A DNA stretch of 35,779 bases from Paenibacillus darwinianus (GCF_000598065.1 NZ_KK082142.1:1069-36847); one strand, 5' to 3'. Shown: positions 1 through 8,623, numbered from the stretch's first letter. The notes: generated from the sequence alone by a model not told the origin. Translations and numbers: made by a program.

Positions 1-1
1 T

Positions 2-106
2 TACGTATGGGAGGGAACGAGAGGTTTTCCGGATGTGCGAGCCGATTTCTGGCCCGACTATTGGCTGGATGAGCTGCGGAAACCAAACGGACGGATCGGC
101 CGATAA
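2..106 (+). CDS. C-terminal end of an unidentified protein (partial)
   Basis: An open frame enters the window at base 2 and runs 34 codons to a TAA at 104-106. The translated tail is rich in Trp, Asp and Arg (it contains FWPDYWLDEL) and ends in GRIGR, which reads like genuine protein rather than noise. It converges with metE, whose stop codon is about 80 bases away. The start lies outside the window, so neither length nor family can be given. It could be a chance frame, as only 105 bases are visible. Confidence 0.4.
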   Translation, partial: YVWEGTRGFPDVRADFWPDYWLDELRKPNGRIGR

Positions 107-132
107 CAGGCGCCGGCGCCGCAGCAGCAAAG

Positions 133-155
133 GGGAAACGCCGCAGGCGTGCGGC
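133..155 (-). terminator. Possible metE terminator
   Basis: About 30 bases past the metE stop, the minus strand can form GCCGCA / TGCGGC with a 4-base loop (140-155), followed by GTTTCCCCTTT. The stem is short and the U-tract is interrupted by C, so this is a weak intrinsic terminator at best. Confidence 0.35.
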
Positions 156-184
156 ATGGCCTTGCGGCTGCGTTTGACGCGGCG

Positions 185-2515
185 TCAGGTGAATACTCCA
201 ATCTGCACAAGCGAGCCCCGTATCCGGTCCGCAGCTTCAACCATTCTGCGGAGGGACCGCAGCGTTTCTTCGATGCTCCTCGTCTTCAGGCCGCAGTCGG
301 GATTCACCCACAGCAGCTCTGGCGGGACGGCGTCCAGCGCTTCGAGGATGATCCGCTCCATCTCCGCCGTGTCGGGAATGAACGGGCTATGACTATCATA
401 GACGCCAAGGCCGATTCCTTTGTCGTACGCTTCGCTATGCAGCGACTCGATCAGCGTGCCGTGGTTGCGCGACGTTTCGAGCGAGATGACGTCCGCATCC
501 ATGTCGCGGATCGCACCAAGCATTTCATGAAAATCGGAATAGCACAGATGCGTATGAATTTGCGTCGTATCCCGTACGGTGCCGACTGTCCGCTTGAACG
601 CTTCGACGCCCCAGCCGAGATACTCCTTCCACTCCCTCTGCTTCAGCGGGGCCCCTTCGCGCAGCGCCGGTTCGTCCACCTGAATCATCCCGATGCCGGC
701 CGCTTCCAAAGCTTCGACTTCCGCGCGTATGGCGTCCGCAAGCTGGAAGGCAACCTCTTTGCGTGGAATGTCCGTACGGACGAACGACCCGTTCAGCATC
801 GTCAAAGGGCCGGTCAGCATGCCTTTCACCGGTTTGCTTGTCAACGAGGCGGCATAGACTGTCTCTGCCAACGTCACCGGCGCAATGTGAGCGACATCGC
901 CGAACACGACGGGAGGCTTCACACAGCGGGAGCCGTACGACTGCACCCAACCATTCTCCGTAAACACATAGCCGTCCAGGCATTCGCCAAAAAATTCCAC
1001 CCTATCGCTCCGCTCGAATTCGCCATGCACAAGCACATCCAGCCCGATCGCCTCCTGAAGTGCGATCCATTCCGCGATTTTCGCTCGTATTAACGTCTCG
1101 TAAGCGGTATCGTCCAGCTTGCCCGTGCGCCATTGCTGACGCGCTTTGCGGATCTCGGGGGTTTGCGGCAGGCTGCCGATCGTCGTGGTGGGGAGCAAGG
1201 GCAGGTTCCATTTGGCCTGCTGCGCCTTACGGCGCTCATTGAATGCCGACCGTCTCGAGAAGGCGGCACCGTCATCCATCGAAACGCTCGTCTGGGCGAA
1301 TCGGTTGCGCCCGGGGCTCTGCCGCAGTGCATCGAACAGCAGGGCATTATCCTGCAGCTCAAGCTTTACCGCGGAGATGCCGTCACGCAACGCCGTTCTC
1401 AACACGGCCAGCTCGCCGAGCTTCTCGTCGGCAAACGCCAAAGCCAGCCGCTCGATTCCCTGCAGCTTTTTCTCATGCTTCAACGTTACAGGGACATGGA
1501 GGAGGCTGCAGGATGGCTGCAGCATGATCCGTTCGGGCGGGATGCATTGCTTCAGGCAGTCCAGCACGGCCAGCGCCGCAGTCAGGTCGGATCTCCAGAT
1601 GTTGCGTCCGTCAACGATGCCGGCGCCGAGCACCAGCTGCGACGGAAAACCGAATTTGGCTATTTGTCTAAGCGATACGCCGCGGTCATGGACGAAGTCG
1701 AGACCGATGCCGTCTACCGGCAGCGAGACCAGCGTCTCGTAATTGTCCACGGCATCAAAATAAGTTTGGACCATCAGCTTGAGCTGCGGCGCAGCCGCGC
1801 GCAGCACATGGTAGATTTCGCTCAACAGCGGCCAGTCGCCCGCGTCGACGTCCCCTGCGAGCGCCGGCTCGTCGAGCTGTATCCACGCGGCTCCCGCGGC
1901 CTCCAATTGAACCAGCAGTTGCGCGTATACCGGAAGCAGCTTGTGAACGGCCTGTTCGCGGGCGCCGGAGGCGATTCCTTTCGATAACCGGACGAACGTA
2001 TATGGGCCTACAAGCACGGGCTTGGTTACGATCCCAAGCGCCGACTTCGCTTCCTCGAAGTCGGCCAGCCATGGATTGGACCGCAGCTCCGGAGCGGATT
2101 CCTGCGTCCACTCGGGGACGATGTAATGGTAGTTGGTGTTGAACCACTTCGTCATCTCGCAGGCGGCGATTCCTTCCGCACCGCGAGCCATTGCAAAATA
2201 CAGCGCCGATCCGCCGTCCGCCTGCAAACCGGCGAATCGCTCGGGCACCAGGCCGAAGGCGACGCTGTGGTCGAGCAGATGATCGTATCGCGTGAAATCC
2301 CCGACCGCAATGAGGTCGACGCCCGCTGCTTGCTGTTTCCTTAAATGGTGCAAACGGAGGCGTTTCAATTCGCCCTCCAGCTGTTCTTCCGGAAGCTCGC
2401 CAATCCAGTAGGCTTCCAACGCCTTTTTCCACTCCCGCTGTTCTCCAATTCTCGGATATCCGAGATTGGACACCGTTCCGATCCCGTTCCCGACTTGATT
2501 GATGCTGCTCGACAC
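185..2515 (-). CDS. metE: 5-methyltetrahydropteroyltriglutamate-homocysteine methyltransferase (cobalamin-independent methionine synthase)
   Basis: MetE moves a methyl group from 5-methyl-tetrahydropteroyl-polyglutamate directly to homocysteine, the last step of methionine synthesis, in the cytoplasm. The 776-residue protein has the full two-barrel length. The zinc site is complete: His656 and Cys658 (HLCYSDF), Glu680 (SLETS) and Cys741 (NPDCGL). These sit exactly 15 residues beyond E. coli His641, Cys643, Glu665 and Cys726. The frame stays open upstream to 2551, but the GTG at 2515 is chosen because AAGGAGG lies 9 bases before it and the next residues (SSINQVGN, then NLGYPRIG) give the normal family N-terminus. 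The gene is monocistronic: a strong terminator lies upstream and a promoter of its own between them. The roughly 55-base leader is too short for a SAM riboswitch or T-box. Confidence 0.97.
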   Translation of the reverse strand: MSSSINQVGNGIGTVSNLGYPRIGEQREWKKALEAYWIGELPEEQLEGELKRLRLHHLRKQQAAGVDLIAVGDFTRYDHLLDHSVAFGLVPERFAGLQADGGSALYFAMARGAEGIAACEMTKWFNTNYHYIVPEWTQESAPELRSNPWLADFEEAKSALGIVTKPVLVGPYTFVRLSKGIASGAREQAVHKLLPVYAQLLVQLEAAGAAWIQLDEPALAGDVDAGDWPLLSEIYHVLRAAAPQLKLMVQTYFDAVDNYETLVSLPVDGIGLDFVHDRGVSLRQIAKFGFPSQLVLGAGIVDGRNIWRSDLTAALAVLDCLKQCIPPERIMLQPSCSLLHVPVTLKHEKKLQGIERLALAFADEKLGELAVLRTALRDGISAVKLELQDNALLFDALRQSPGRNRFAQTSVSMDDGAAFSRRSAFNERRKAQQAKWNLPLLPTTTIGSLPQTPEIRKARQQWRTGKLDDTAYETLIRAKIAEWIALQEAIGLDVLVHGEFERSDRVEFFGECLDGYVFTENGWVQSYGSRCVKPPVVFGDVAHIAPVTLAETVYAASLTSKPVKGMLTGPLTMLNGSFVRTDIPRKEVAFQLADAIRAEVEALEAAGIGMIQVDEPALREGAPLKQREWKEYLGWGVEAFKRTVGTVRDTTQIHTHLCYSDFHEMLGAIRDMDADVISLETSRNHGTLIESLHSEAYDKGIGLGVYDSHSPFIPDTAEMERIILEALDAVPPELLWVNPDCGLKTRSIEETLRSLRRMVEAADRIRGSLVQIGVFT

Positions 2516-2574
2516 TTTGCAATTCCTCCTTGGCGGGGATAGTCTAAACAACCGTTTCCCAATGAATAATAATA

Positions 2575-2603
2575 AATATACATCTTAATGAATAAATATG
2601 CAA
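2575..2603 (-). promoter_or_regulatory. metE promoter (predicted)
   Basis: Read on the minus strand: -35 TTGCAT (2598-2603), a 17-base spacer, -10 TATATT (2575-2580). Transcription would begin near 2568, leaving a leader of about 55 bases to the GTG. Just upstream (2614-2639) the 12-mer GACTATGCGAAA occurs twice, 14 bases start to start, in the position of an activator site. Confidence 0.55.
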
Positions 2604-2613
2604 TAAACGAAAT

Positions 2614-2639
2614 GACTATGCGAAATTGACTATGCGAAA
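2614..2639. repeat. Tandem 12-bp direct repeat upstream of metE promoter
   Basis: GACTATGCGAAA occupies 2614-2625 and 2628-2639, separated by TT. It lies between the nrd terminator and the predicted metE -35 box. A 14-base period is not a whole number of helical turns, so it could equally be a small local duplication. Confidence 0.6.
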
Positions 2640-2679
2640 AACCGCCCGGACGTCATCACGATGACATCCGGGCGGTTTT
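2638..2679 (-). terminator. Strong intrinsic terminator of the nrd operon
   Basis: The arms at 2638-2657 and 2660-2679 pair over 20 positions with one G-U wobble and a 2-base loop; on the minus strand a run of U follows. It lies 105 bases past the nrdB stop and insulates nrdAB from metE, which has its own promoter just downstream. Confidence 0.85.
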
Positions 2680-2783
2680 ATGCAGCGAACGGAGCTTGTA
2701 TGCACAGGCGGCTTGCTTCACGGGGCTTTCTATGCAAGCAGCCCCGCGCGGCTATCCATACGCAGGCAGCTCCAAGCATTGCC

Positions 2784-3821
2784 CTACAGGTCGCCCCAGT
2801 TGAGATTGGAGGACTTGCTGTAGTTCGTAACCTTTTGCTCGAAAAAGTCGGTTTTCATGCCGTTCATGTTGCTGAAGCTTTCGACCCATTTCATCGGATG
2901 CTCGGTGATTTCCGGGTAGAGGACATCCAGGCCGAGCTTGCGCAGCCGTTCGTTGGACAGCCACTTGATGTACTGCTCGAGTATTTCGTTCGTCAGGCCG
3001 GCGATCTGGTTGTTCGTGATGTATTGGCCCCATTCGACCTCGTTCTCGACGGCGGTGCGCATCATCTGGCGAAGCTCCTCAATCAGCACCGGCGTGAACA
3101 ACTCCGGATTCTCCTTGCGCACCTCGCGGAAAATGCCCTGGAACAACGCCAGATGCGTCAGCTCGTCGCGCTGGATGTATTTGATCTCCGACACGGTGCC
3201 GAGCATTTTGCCCTGGCGGCCGAGCGCGTAGAAGAAGCTGAACCCGCTGTAGAAATAAATGCCCTCGAGAATGTAGTTCGCCATGATCGTTTTGACGAGA
3301 TTCTGCGAAGAAGGCTCCGCGATGAAGTTCTCGTACAGGTCGGTGATGAACCGGTTCCGTTTGAGCAGGTTTTTGTCCTCGCGCCAGGCGTTGTAGATCT
3401 GTTCGCGCGCCTCGGCGGAGCATACGCTGTCCAGAATGTACGAATAGCTCTGGCTGTGCACCGCTTCCTGGAACGTATGCACGGTCAGGATCAGATTGAC
3501 CTCCGGAGCGGTGATGTACTCGTTGATGTTCGGCAGGTTGGCCGTCTGCAGCGAGTCGAGGAAGATCAGGAAGCTGATGATTTTATCGTAGCTGTTGCGC
3601 TCGGACAACGACAGGTTTTTATAATCTTTCGCATCTTGGGCCAGCGGAATTTCCTCGGGAATCCAGAAGTTGTTCATCATCTGCCGATACATTTTCGTCG
3701 CCCAGTCATATTTCACGTTGTTGAGCTCGATCAGGTTCGTCGTATTGCCGCCGATCATCCGGCGCATGCCCCAGTCGCGGTCGCCTTCCTCGTTAAAAAG
3801 CTTTTTTTTCTGCAATTCCAT
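2784..3821 (-). CDS. nrdB: Ribonucleoside-diphosphate reductase, beta (radical) subunit
   Basis: This is the small subunit of an aerobic class I ribonucleotide reductase. It carries the dimetal centre and tyrosyl radical that start reduction of ribonucleotides in the alpha subunit. At 345 residues it has the family length. All six metal ligands are visible: Asp89, Glu119, His122, Glu186, Glu220 and His223. The radical tyrosine is Tyr126 (E-AV-H-SQS-Y). AAGGAGG stands 7 bases before the ATG. It follows nrdA by 81 bases on the same strand and shares its terminator. No nrdI gene is present and the partner alpha subunit has an ATP-cone, so the pair looks like class Ia (NrdAB) rather than the class Ib NrdEF usual in Bacillus. 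The name nrdF is used for some close relatives. Confidence 0.95.
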   Translation of the reverse strand: MELQKKKLFNEEGDRDWGMRRMIGGNTTNLIELNNVKYDWATKMYRQMMNNFWIPEEIPLAQDAKDYKNLSLSERNSYDKIISFLIFLDSLQTANLPNINEYITAPEVNLILTVHTFQEAVHSQSYSYILDSVCSAEAREQIYNAWREDKNLLKRNRFITDLYENFIAEPSSQNLVKTIMANYILEGIYFYSGFSFFYALGRQGKMLGTVSEIKYIQRDELTHLALFQGIFREVRKENPELFTPVLIEELRQMMRTAVENEVEWGQYITNNQIAGLTNEILEQYIKWLSNERLRKLGLDVLYPEITEHPMKWVESFSNMNGMKTDFFEQKVTNYSKSSNLNWGDL

Positions 3822-3902
3822 CGGTAAGCCTCCTTGAAATCGATTATCTCGTAGTTAAGCTCATCGCGTGCCGCCCGCAACGGAAAGGAAAGCTGCGGCG
3901 CA

Positions 3903-6128
3903 TTACGCGCTGCAGCTTACGCAGTCCTCCACTTCCAGGCTCTTGTTGCGGCAGTAGTATACGGTTTTCAGCCCGTTCTCCCAAGCCGCCATATACAGAT
4001 CCAGAAACTCTTTGGCGGAGTAATCGGGCGTGATGTAAAGGTTGAACGACTGCGCTTGATCGATATGGCGCTGGCGGCGGCCCGCGGCCTTGATGCTCCA
4101 GTGCTGGTCGATATGATGCGCTTCTTTATAATACCAGAAGGTTTCGTCATTCAGGTTAGGCGCGGTTTGCGGAATGACGGCATTTTTCTTCTCCTCGATG
4201 AAAAACTTGTTGAAAATCGGGTCGATGCCCGCCGTCGAGCCGGCGATCAGCGACGTGGAGGCGGTCGGCGCGATGGCGAACATCCAGGCATTGCGCACGC
4301 CGTTCGCGGCAACTTCCTTCTTAAGCGCCTGCCACTGCTCGCTTTCGTAGCCTCTGCGGTCGAAGTATTCGCCCGATTGCCACTCGCTGCCTTCGAATGC
4401 AGGGTAGAAACCCTTTTCCTTGGCGATTTCCATCGAGGCTTTCACGGCGCAGTAGTTGATCCACTCGTACAGCGAGTCAGCGGCGTCGAGATGCTCGTCG
4501 GATTCCCAGGCGATTTTGTTCAAAGCGAGCCATTGATGATAGCCGCTCGTGCCGAGGCCGACGGCGCGATATTTCTTGTTCGTAATTTCCGCCATCGGAA
4601 CCGGGTAGTGGTTCAGGTCGATAACGTTGTCCATCATCCGCATCTGGCAGGCGACGACTTCGGCGATCTCTTCCTTGGAGCGCGTGCGTCCGAGGTTGAG
4701 GGAGGACAGGTTGCAGACGACATAGTCGCCGCTCTTTATCTTCGTCGTGATGACGCCGTCTTCGTGCGTCGTCTGCATATATTCGGTCGGGCTCATGTTC
4801 TGGCAAATTTCCGTGCACAGGTTGGAGCAGTAGATGATTCCGGAGTTTTTGTTCGGGTTCGCGCGGTTGACCGTATCGCGGTAGAACACGAACGGCGTGC
4901 CCGTTTCGAACGAGCTGGTCAGGATGCGCTTCATGATGTCGATCGCCGGAATTTCTTCCTTCGAAAGCTCCGGATGGTTGACGCACTCCTCGTAGCGGCG
5001 CTCCCATTCGTCTCCCCATGAATCCTCAAGCGCCCAGCCCATGTAGGTGCGAACCTCATGCGGATCGAACAGGTACCAGCTATCGCGCTCTTGAACCTTC
5101 TTCATGAACAGGTCGGGAATGCAGACGCCGGGGAAAATGTCGTGAGCCTTCATCCGGTCGTCGCCATTGTTCGTCTTCAGGTTCAGGAAATCAAGAATGT
5201 CCCTATGCCATATGTCGAGGTAGACGGCGACGGCGCCGGAACGCACGCCGAGCTGGTCGACCGCAATCGCGGTGTTGTTGAAGTTTTTCACCCACGGCAC
5301 GACGCCGCCGGCGACGCCTTTGTAACCGCGGATGTTGGAGCCGCGGCTGCGGACCTTGCCGACATAAATGCCCATGCCTCCGCCGAATTTCGATACCTGC
5401 GCGAAGCTGGAGTCGACGTTGTAAATGCCCCACAAGTTATCGGGAACGGTGTCGATGAAGCAGCTCGACAGCTGGTGGAACGGCTTGCGCGCATTGGCCA
5501 GCGTCGGCGTCGCGACCGTCATCTGCAGGCGGCTCAGCACGTCGTAGAACTTGCGGGCCCAGCCGAGCTTGTCTTGCTCCTTCATGGCGAGGTGCATCGC
5601 TACGCCCATGAACAGCTCCTGGGGCAGCTCGAGCACCTCGCCGTTGAAGCCGCGGATCAAATAGCGGTCAGCCAGCGTTTTCAGCCCGATATAGTTGAAC
5701 AGGTAATCGCGCTCCGGCGCAATATAGTTGCCGAGCTCGCGAATTTCTTCCCTGGTGTAATGCTCCAATATGTATTTGCCGTAAAAGCCCTTCTCGGTCA
5801 GATAAGTAATGAGCGAGTAAAAGTCCCCGTAGCCGAAGTAACCGTATTTGCGGGTAATGGCGGACTCCTTGTACAGATCGTATACGAGCAGCTTGGCCGC
5901 AACGTACTGCCAGTTCGGCTGTTCGATGCTCGTTTTCTCTACCGCCACCTGGGTAAGGGTGCGCTGAATTTCCTTTGTCGTGATATTGTTGCGGAAATAG
6001 GGGAGAAGCGCCGTTTCAAGCTCCAGCGGGTCGCAATCGTTGTAACCCGTGCAGGAGAAATCGATGACTTTCTTCAGCTTTGAAAATATCAGTTCTTCCT
6101 TCTGGCCGTTCCTTTTGATAATGTCCAT
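3903..6128 (-). CDS. nrdA: Ribonucleoside-diphosphate reductase, alpha (catalytic) subunit with ATP-cone
   Basis: This is the catalytic subunit that reduces ribonucleotides to deoxyribonucleotides. An ATP-cone allosteric domain fills about residues 3-90 (KRNGQKE at its start). Counting from the TTG at 6134, the active-site residues are Cys225 and Cys474 (the redox pair), the NLCTE motif at 438-442 with the thiyl-radical Cys440 and Glu442, and the Tyr726-Tyr727 radical-transfer pair. The C-terminus ends in CVSC, the shuttle cysteines re-reduced by thioredoxin or glutaredoxin. The length (about 741) fits class Ia. Two starts are possible: ATG at 6128 (11 bases from AAGGAG) or TTG at 6134 (5 bases); ATG is preferred here. 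The full ATP-cone argues for dATP feedback control. NrdR boxes lie upstream. Confidence 0.95.
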   Translation of the reverse strand: MDIIKRNGQKEELIFSKLKKVIDFSCTGYNDCDPLELETALLPYFRNNITTKEIQRTLTQVAVEKTSIEQPNWQYVAAKLLVYDLYKESAITRKYGYFGYGDFYSLITYLTEKGFYGKYILEHYTREEIRELGNYIAPERDYLFNYIGLKTLADRYLIRGFNGEVLELPQELFMGVAMHLAMKEQDKLGWARKFYDVLSRLQMTVATPTLANARKPFHQLSSCFIDTVPDNLWGIYNVDSSFAQVSKFGGGMGIYVGKVRSRGSNIRGYKGVAGGVVPWVKNFNNTAIAVDQLGVRSGAVAVYLDIWHRDILDFLNLKTNNGDDRMKAHDIFPGVCIPDLFMKKVQERDSWYLFDPHEVRTYMGWALEDSWGDEWERRYEECVNHPELSKEEIPAIDIMKRILTSSFETGTPFVFYRDTVNRANPNKNSGIIYCSNLCTEICQNMSPTEYMQTTHEDGVITTKIKSGDYVVCNLSSLNLGRTRSKEEIAEVVACQMRMMDNVIDLNHYPVPMAEITNKKYRAVGLGTSGYHQWLALNKIAWESDEHLDAADSLYEWINYCAVKASMEIAKEKGFYPAFEGSEWQSGEYFDRRGYESEQWQALKKEVAANGVRNAWMFAIAPTASTSLIAGSTAGIDPIFNKFFIEEKKNAVIPQTAPNLNDETFWYYKEAHHIDQHWSIKAAGRRQRHIDQAQSFNLYITPDYSAKEFLDLYMAAWENGLKTVYYCRNKSLEVEDCVSCSA

Positions 6129-6177
6129 CGGCAAAGTCGCTCCTTGTTAAAAAAAACGTCGTAAAAATATTTGGGAT

Positions 6178-6225
6178 ATACAATATGTAGAGGTACAACA
6201 AATAAGGTACACCAATATATAGTGT
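6178..6225 (-). promoter_or_regulatory. Pair of NrdR boxes upstream of nrdA
   Basis: The 16-bp element at 6210-6225 (CACCAATATATAGTGT) and a weaker one at 6178-6193 (ATACAATATGTAGAGG) resemble the NrdR consensus acaCwAtATaTwGtgt. They start 32 bp apart, three helical turns, with 16 bp between them, which is the usual arrangement for cooperative binding by the ATP-cone repressor NrdR. A -35-like TTGACT lies just upstream on the minus strand (around 6229-6234). The nrdR gene is not in the window. Confidence 0.75.
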
Positions 6226-6336
6226 GAAGTCAATGGTTTTCGACATCGATCGTCGTATCCATTCGTATTTAACCGTCAGCTTGCTATCATTCCGGAAATG
6301 CGGACTGGGCATGAGTGCGGCACTTAGCGGAGGAAG

Positions 6337-6369
6337 AGAAGACTGCCCGGATGCCACAGGAGGTCTTCT
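6337..6369. repeat. Inverted repeat in the nrdA / BNR-protein intergenic region
   Basis: AGAAGAC (6337-6343) and GTCTTCT (6363-6369) form a perfect 7-bp stem with a 19-base loop. No U-tract follows on either strand, so it is not a convincing terminator. Apart from the NrdR boxes, this repeat and the promoter at 6381, nothing else was recognised in the 470-base gap between 6135 and 6604. Confidence 0.35.
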
Positions 6370-6380
6370 GCTGTGTGCTG

Positions 6381-6410
6381 TTGACGGTGGGGGCTGCAAA
6401 CAACTACAAT
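6381..6410 (+). promoter_or_regulatory. Predicted promoter for the BNR-repeat protein gene
   Basis: TTGACG (6381-6386), an 18-base spacer and TACAAT (6405-6410), about 190 bases before the ATG. The -10 region reads ACTACAAT, the same string found over the -10 box of the blaI promoter at 14005-14012 and half of the palindrome at 16963-16977. A BlaI-family operator half-site is possible. Confidence 0.45.
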
Positions 6411-6604
6411 CTTATAAGATAAACTAAGAGAAAGCGGACCTGTTGCAAAAAGAGAATTTGGGCAAAGATGTGCGGGAGCCGTCGCTTTATGCGGCAGGAC
6501 GGGTTATAAGCAGGTGCACAATCTGAAAGGCGGAATGGCCGAATGGTCCGGCGAGGTAGAGAAATAACGAGCAGCTGCCATTTCCGGCCGGTAAGGAGAC
6601 CGAT

Positions 6605-7480
6605 ATGACAAAGGATAAGCTGTTCCGTTTTCCGACGATTTTAGCTGGCTTGGTGATCCTCATCCTTGGGATCCTTATTTGGGGTATAACAAAGCCCGAC
6701 GATAACAAGCTGGCCGACTCCATACAGCCGGGGCGAAATACGCATTCGCATACGTTTCATTTCTCTCCGGATACGAGCTCGATTTGGCTGGGTACGCATG
6801 CCGGTCTTTTTAAGCAGAATGGGAGCAAGTGGGACTACTTCGAGCCGTTGGCCTACATGGATATTATGAGCCTGGAATATGATCCGGCCAATGCGGACGT
6901 CATGTTCATCGGCGGACACGGCTTTATTCAGCGCAGCACCGACGGCGGGAAAAGCTGGACAAATTTGACCTCCGGGCTGCCGGAGACGCTTGATGCGCAT
7001 ATCATGCAGATGGACAGCAACGATCCAAACCGTATCTTTGTTTTTATGGCAGCTGACCGTTCGGTCATCTATGAGACGCGAGACGGCGGAGAATCCTGGC
7101 GGTTCCTGATGAATGCCCCGAACAACACCGTTTCATTAGCGAGCGTCAAAGGAAAACCCGGCTTGCTGCTTGTCGGCACGGACCGGAAATTGACCGCCTA
7201 TGATCTTTCTTCGGAGAGCGCTCAACCACAGGACATTCTGAACGAACCCGTGTATGCCGTCGCGGGAATGCCTGACGGGGACGTGATGGCCATAACGCCG
7301 AGCGGATCGAAACGGTCGACGGATTTGAAAGCGTGGTCCGCGGTCCCGTTGAATCTTAATGAAGAAGTTCCGGTTGGCATACGCTTTCTGGATGATGGCC
7401 TAGGTCTCGTAGTCACACAGGCGTTAACCGTGTACGAGACGCGCGATCGGGGCGATACGTGGAACCGGCGCACGCCATAG
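6605..7480 (+). CDS. Membrane-anchored BNR/Asp-box repeat protein (F510_1955-like)
   Basis: This 291-residue protein begins with a basic N-terminus and one hydrophobic segment (about residues 11-29), so it is probably anchored with its body outside the membrane. The body carries Asp-box motifs of the S/T-x-D-x-G-x-x-W type: STDGGKSW, TRDGGESW and TRDRGDTW. These mark beta-propeller repeats of the BNR/YCF48/sialidase-like fold. No catalytic residues of a glycosidase could be assigned, so binding or assembly is as likely as catalysis. GTAAGGAG lies 6 bases before the ATG. It converges with the cupredoxin gene and shares a hairpin with it at 7503-7532. The neighbouring copper genes suggest an envelope metal-stress role, which is inference only. 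Confidence 0.75.
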   Translation: MTKDKLFRFPTILAGLVILILGILIWGITKPDDNKLADSIQPGRNTHSHTFHFSPDTSSIWLGTHAGLFKQNGSKWDYFEPLAYMDIMSLEYDPANADVMFIGGHGFIQRSTDGGKSWTNLTSGLPETLDAHIMQMDSNDPNRIFVFMAADRSVIYETRDGGESWRFLMNAPNNTVSLASVKGKPGLLLVGTDRKLTAYDLSSESAQPQDILNEPVYAVAGMPDGDVMAITPSGSKRSTDLKAWSAVPLNLNEEVPVGIRFLDDGLGLVVTQALTVYETRDRGDTWNRRTP

Positions 7481-7501
7481 AGTTGCATATGCGGGAATTC
7501 C

Positions 7502-8422
7502 CTAAAGAGCGGCTGATGATAGCCGCTCTTTAGTTACCGTCACGATGGCGTTCATTCCCGCTTCCTTGTGTCCGGGCAGCGTGCAGACGGACCGATAGAT
7601 TCCGGGTTCGTTCAGTTCGACAAGCTGCCGGACCGTTTCTCCCGGCTTGGCATGGATGTGAATATCCGTTCCTTCAATCTCGAAATCATGGTCCACAGAT
7701 CCCGTATTGACGAGCGTAATAGACAGCTTCTCATTGCTTAACAGGTTGACGGCACCCGGGGAAAATGAATAATCGGAGGCTTCGATGCGAAGGCTTCGAA
7801 CTGCGCCGGAGGAATCGGAAGCGGGCGTCAGGCCATGCCGATGAGACTCCGATTGGCTTTGCCCGGTCATCGGCACCCTGTCCGCCGCTATGCTCCCTTG
7901 CTTTTCAGCGAGCAGCATAAATCCTGACAGGGCAACCCAAGCGAGGAACAGATATAATGGTTTCATATAAATGGCGCGGCCTCTTTTGGCGGCATGCGGC
8001 GCCAATTCGTGGCCGAGCATGAGAAAAAGCAGGAATAATGTGCCCTGAAGCAGGATCGCGGTCAGCTTTACGGCGGTTTCCCCCGTACCGGCCGGAAACA
8101 TTCCGATCATCATGGGACCCATCATGCCTCCCATAAATCCCGCCAGCATCCCGTCTAGAACGGGCATCAAGCCAATTGCGATCCCCGCTAACGTTCCGAC
8201 TGCCCCGCCCAGCAGCATGCTGATAAAAGTAACCTGAAATAAATACGCCGGAAACTGAACGGCAAGTACGCTGCCGATGCCCCAGCCGGATGTCATGCCC
8301 AACACCATCGAGCACATCATGCCGGTCATGCACGGAATATGCTTGTGAAAACGAAACAGCGCAATAATGTTCCAGGAAACGAGGACGAAATAGCCCAAAC
8401 CAATGATGGATAACGGATTCAT
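7502..8422 (-). CDS. Multi-span membrane protein with C-terminal cupredoxin domain
   Basis: The 306-residue protein has several hydrophobic helices in its first ~170 residues, rich in Met and Gly (for example GGMMGPMMIGMF). A polar His/Ser linker follows, and then a cupredoxin domain from about residue 215. The type-1 copper ligands are all present: His245 (VDHDF), Cys280, His285 and Met290 (C-TLPG-H-KEAG-M). The domain probably faces outward and binds copper or passes electrons. The ATG at 8422 is chosen because AAGGAG precedes it; the frame extends 14 codons upstream without support. It is divergent from copZ-copA. The Met-rich helices may carry copper across the membrane, but no transport family could be named. 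Confidence 0.8.
   Translation of the reverse strand: MNPLSIIGLGYFVLVSWNIIALFRFHKHIPCMTGMMCSMVLGMTSGWGIGSVLAVQFPAYLFQVTFISMLLGGAVGTLAGIAIGLMPVLDGMLAGFMGGMMGPMMIGMFPAGTGETAVKLTAILLQGTLFLLFLMLGHELAPHAAKRGRAIYMKPLYLFLAWVALSGFMLLAEKQGSIAADRVPMTGQSQSESHRHGLTPASDSSGAVRSLRIEASDYSFSPGAVNLLSNEKLSITLVNTGSVDHDFEIEGTDIHIHAKPGETVRQLVELNEPGIYRSVCTLPGHKEAGMNAIVTVTKERLSSAAL
7503..7532. terminator. Shared bidirectional hairpin between convergent genes
   Basis: TAAAGAGCGGCT (7503-7514) and AGCCGCTCTTTA (7521-7532) form a perfect 12-bp stem with a 6-base loop. Both flanks are only moderately T-rich. The stem overlaps the last codons and stop of the minus-strand cupredoxin gene and lies 22 bases past the plus-strand stop. 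Confidence 0.6.
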
Positions 8423-8581
8423 CGTAGTTCCTCTCCTTTCAAGGCCGTCATCGATGCGGGACAAGTGCTATTAAGTTTTATGCGGACAACGCCAATTTAA
8501 TACGACAAATCGTAGTGGTTCCCGCGGTGGACAGCTTAGTCTGAATGTGTACTGAAGATGAAAATGTAACGGGCAGGATAT

Positions 8582-8623
8582 ACTAACGAGCGGGCGGACG
8601 AACCATTCCGGCAGCTCGTTAGT
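8582..8623. repeat. Inverted repeat upstream of the copZ promoter
   Basis: ACTAACGAGC (8582-8591) and GCTCGTTAGT (8614-8623) form a perfect 10-bp stem around a 22-base loop, in the 330-base gap between the divergent cupredoxin and copZ genes. No U-tract follows. It could be a regulator site or an mRNA structure. Nothing else was recognised between 8423 and 8581. Confidence 0.4.

Noticed and set aside
6230-6600. Cobalamin riboswitch upstream of nrdA
   Set aside because: Some class I reductase genes have one, and a GCCAC string is present, but the conserved B12-box and core were not found on either strand.
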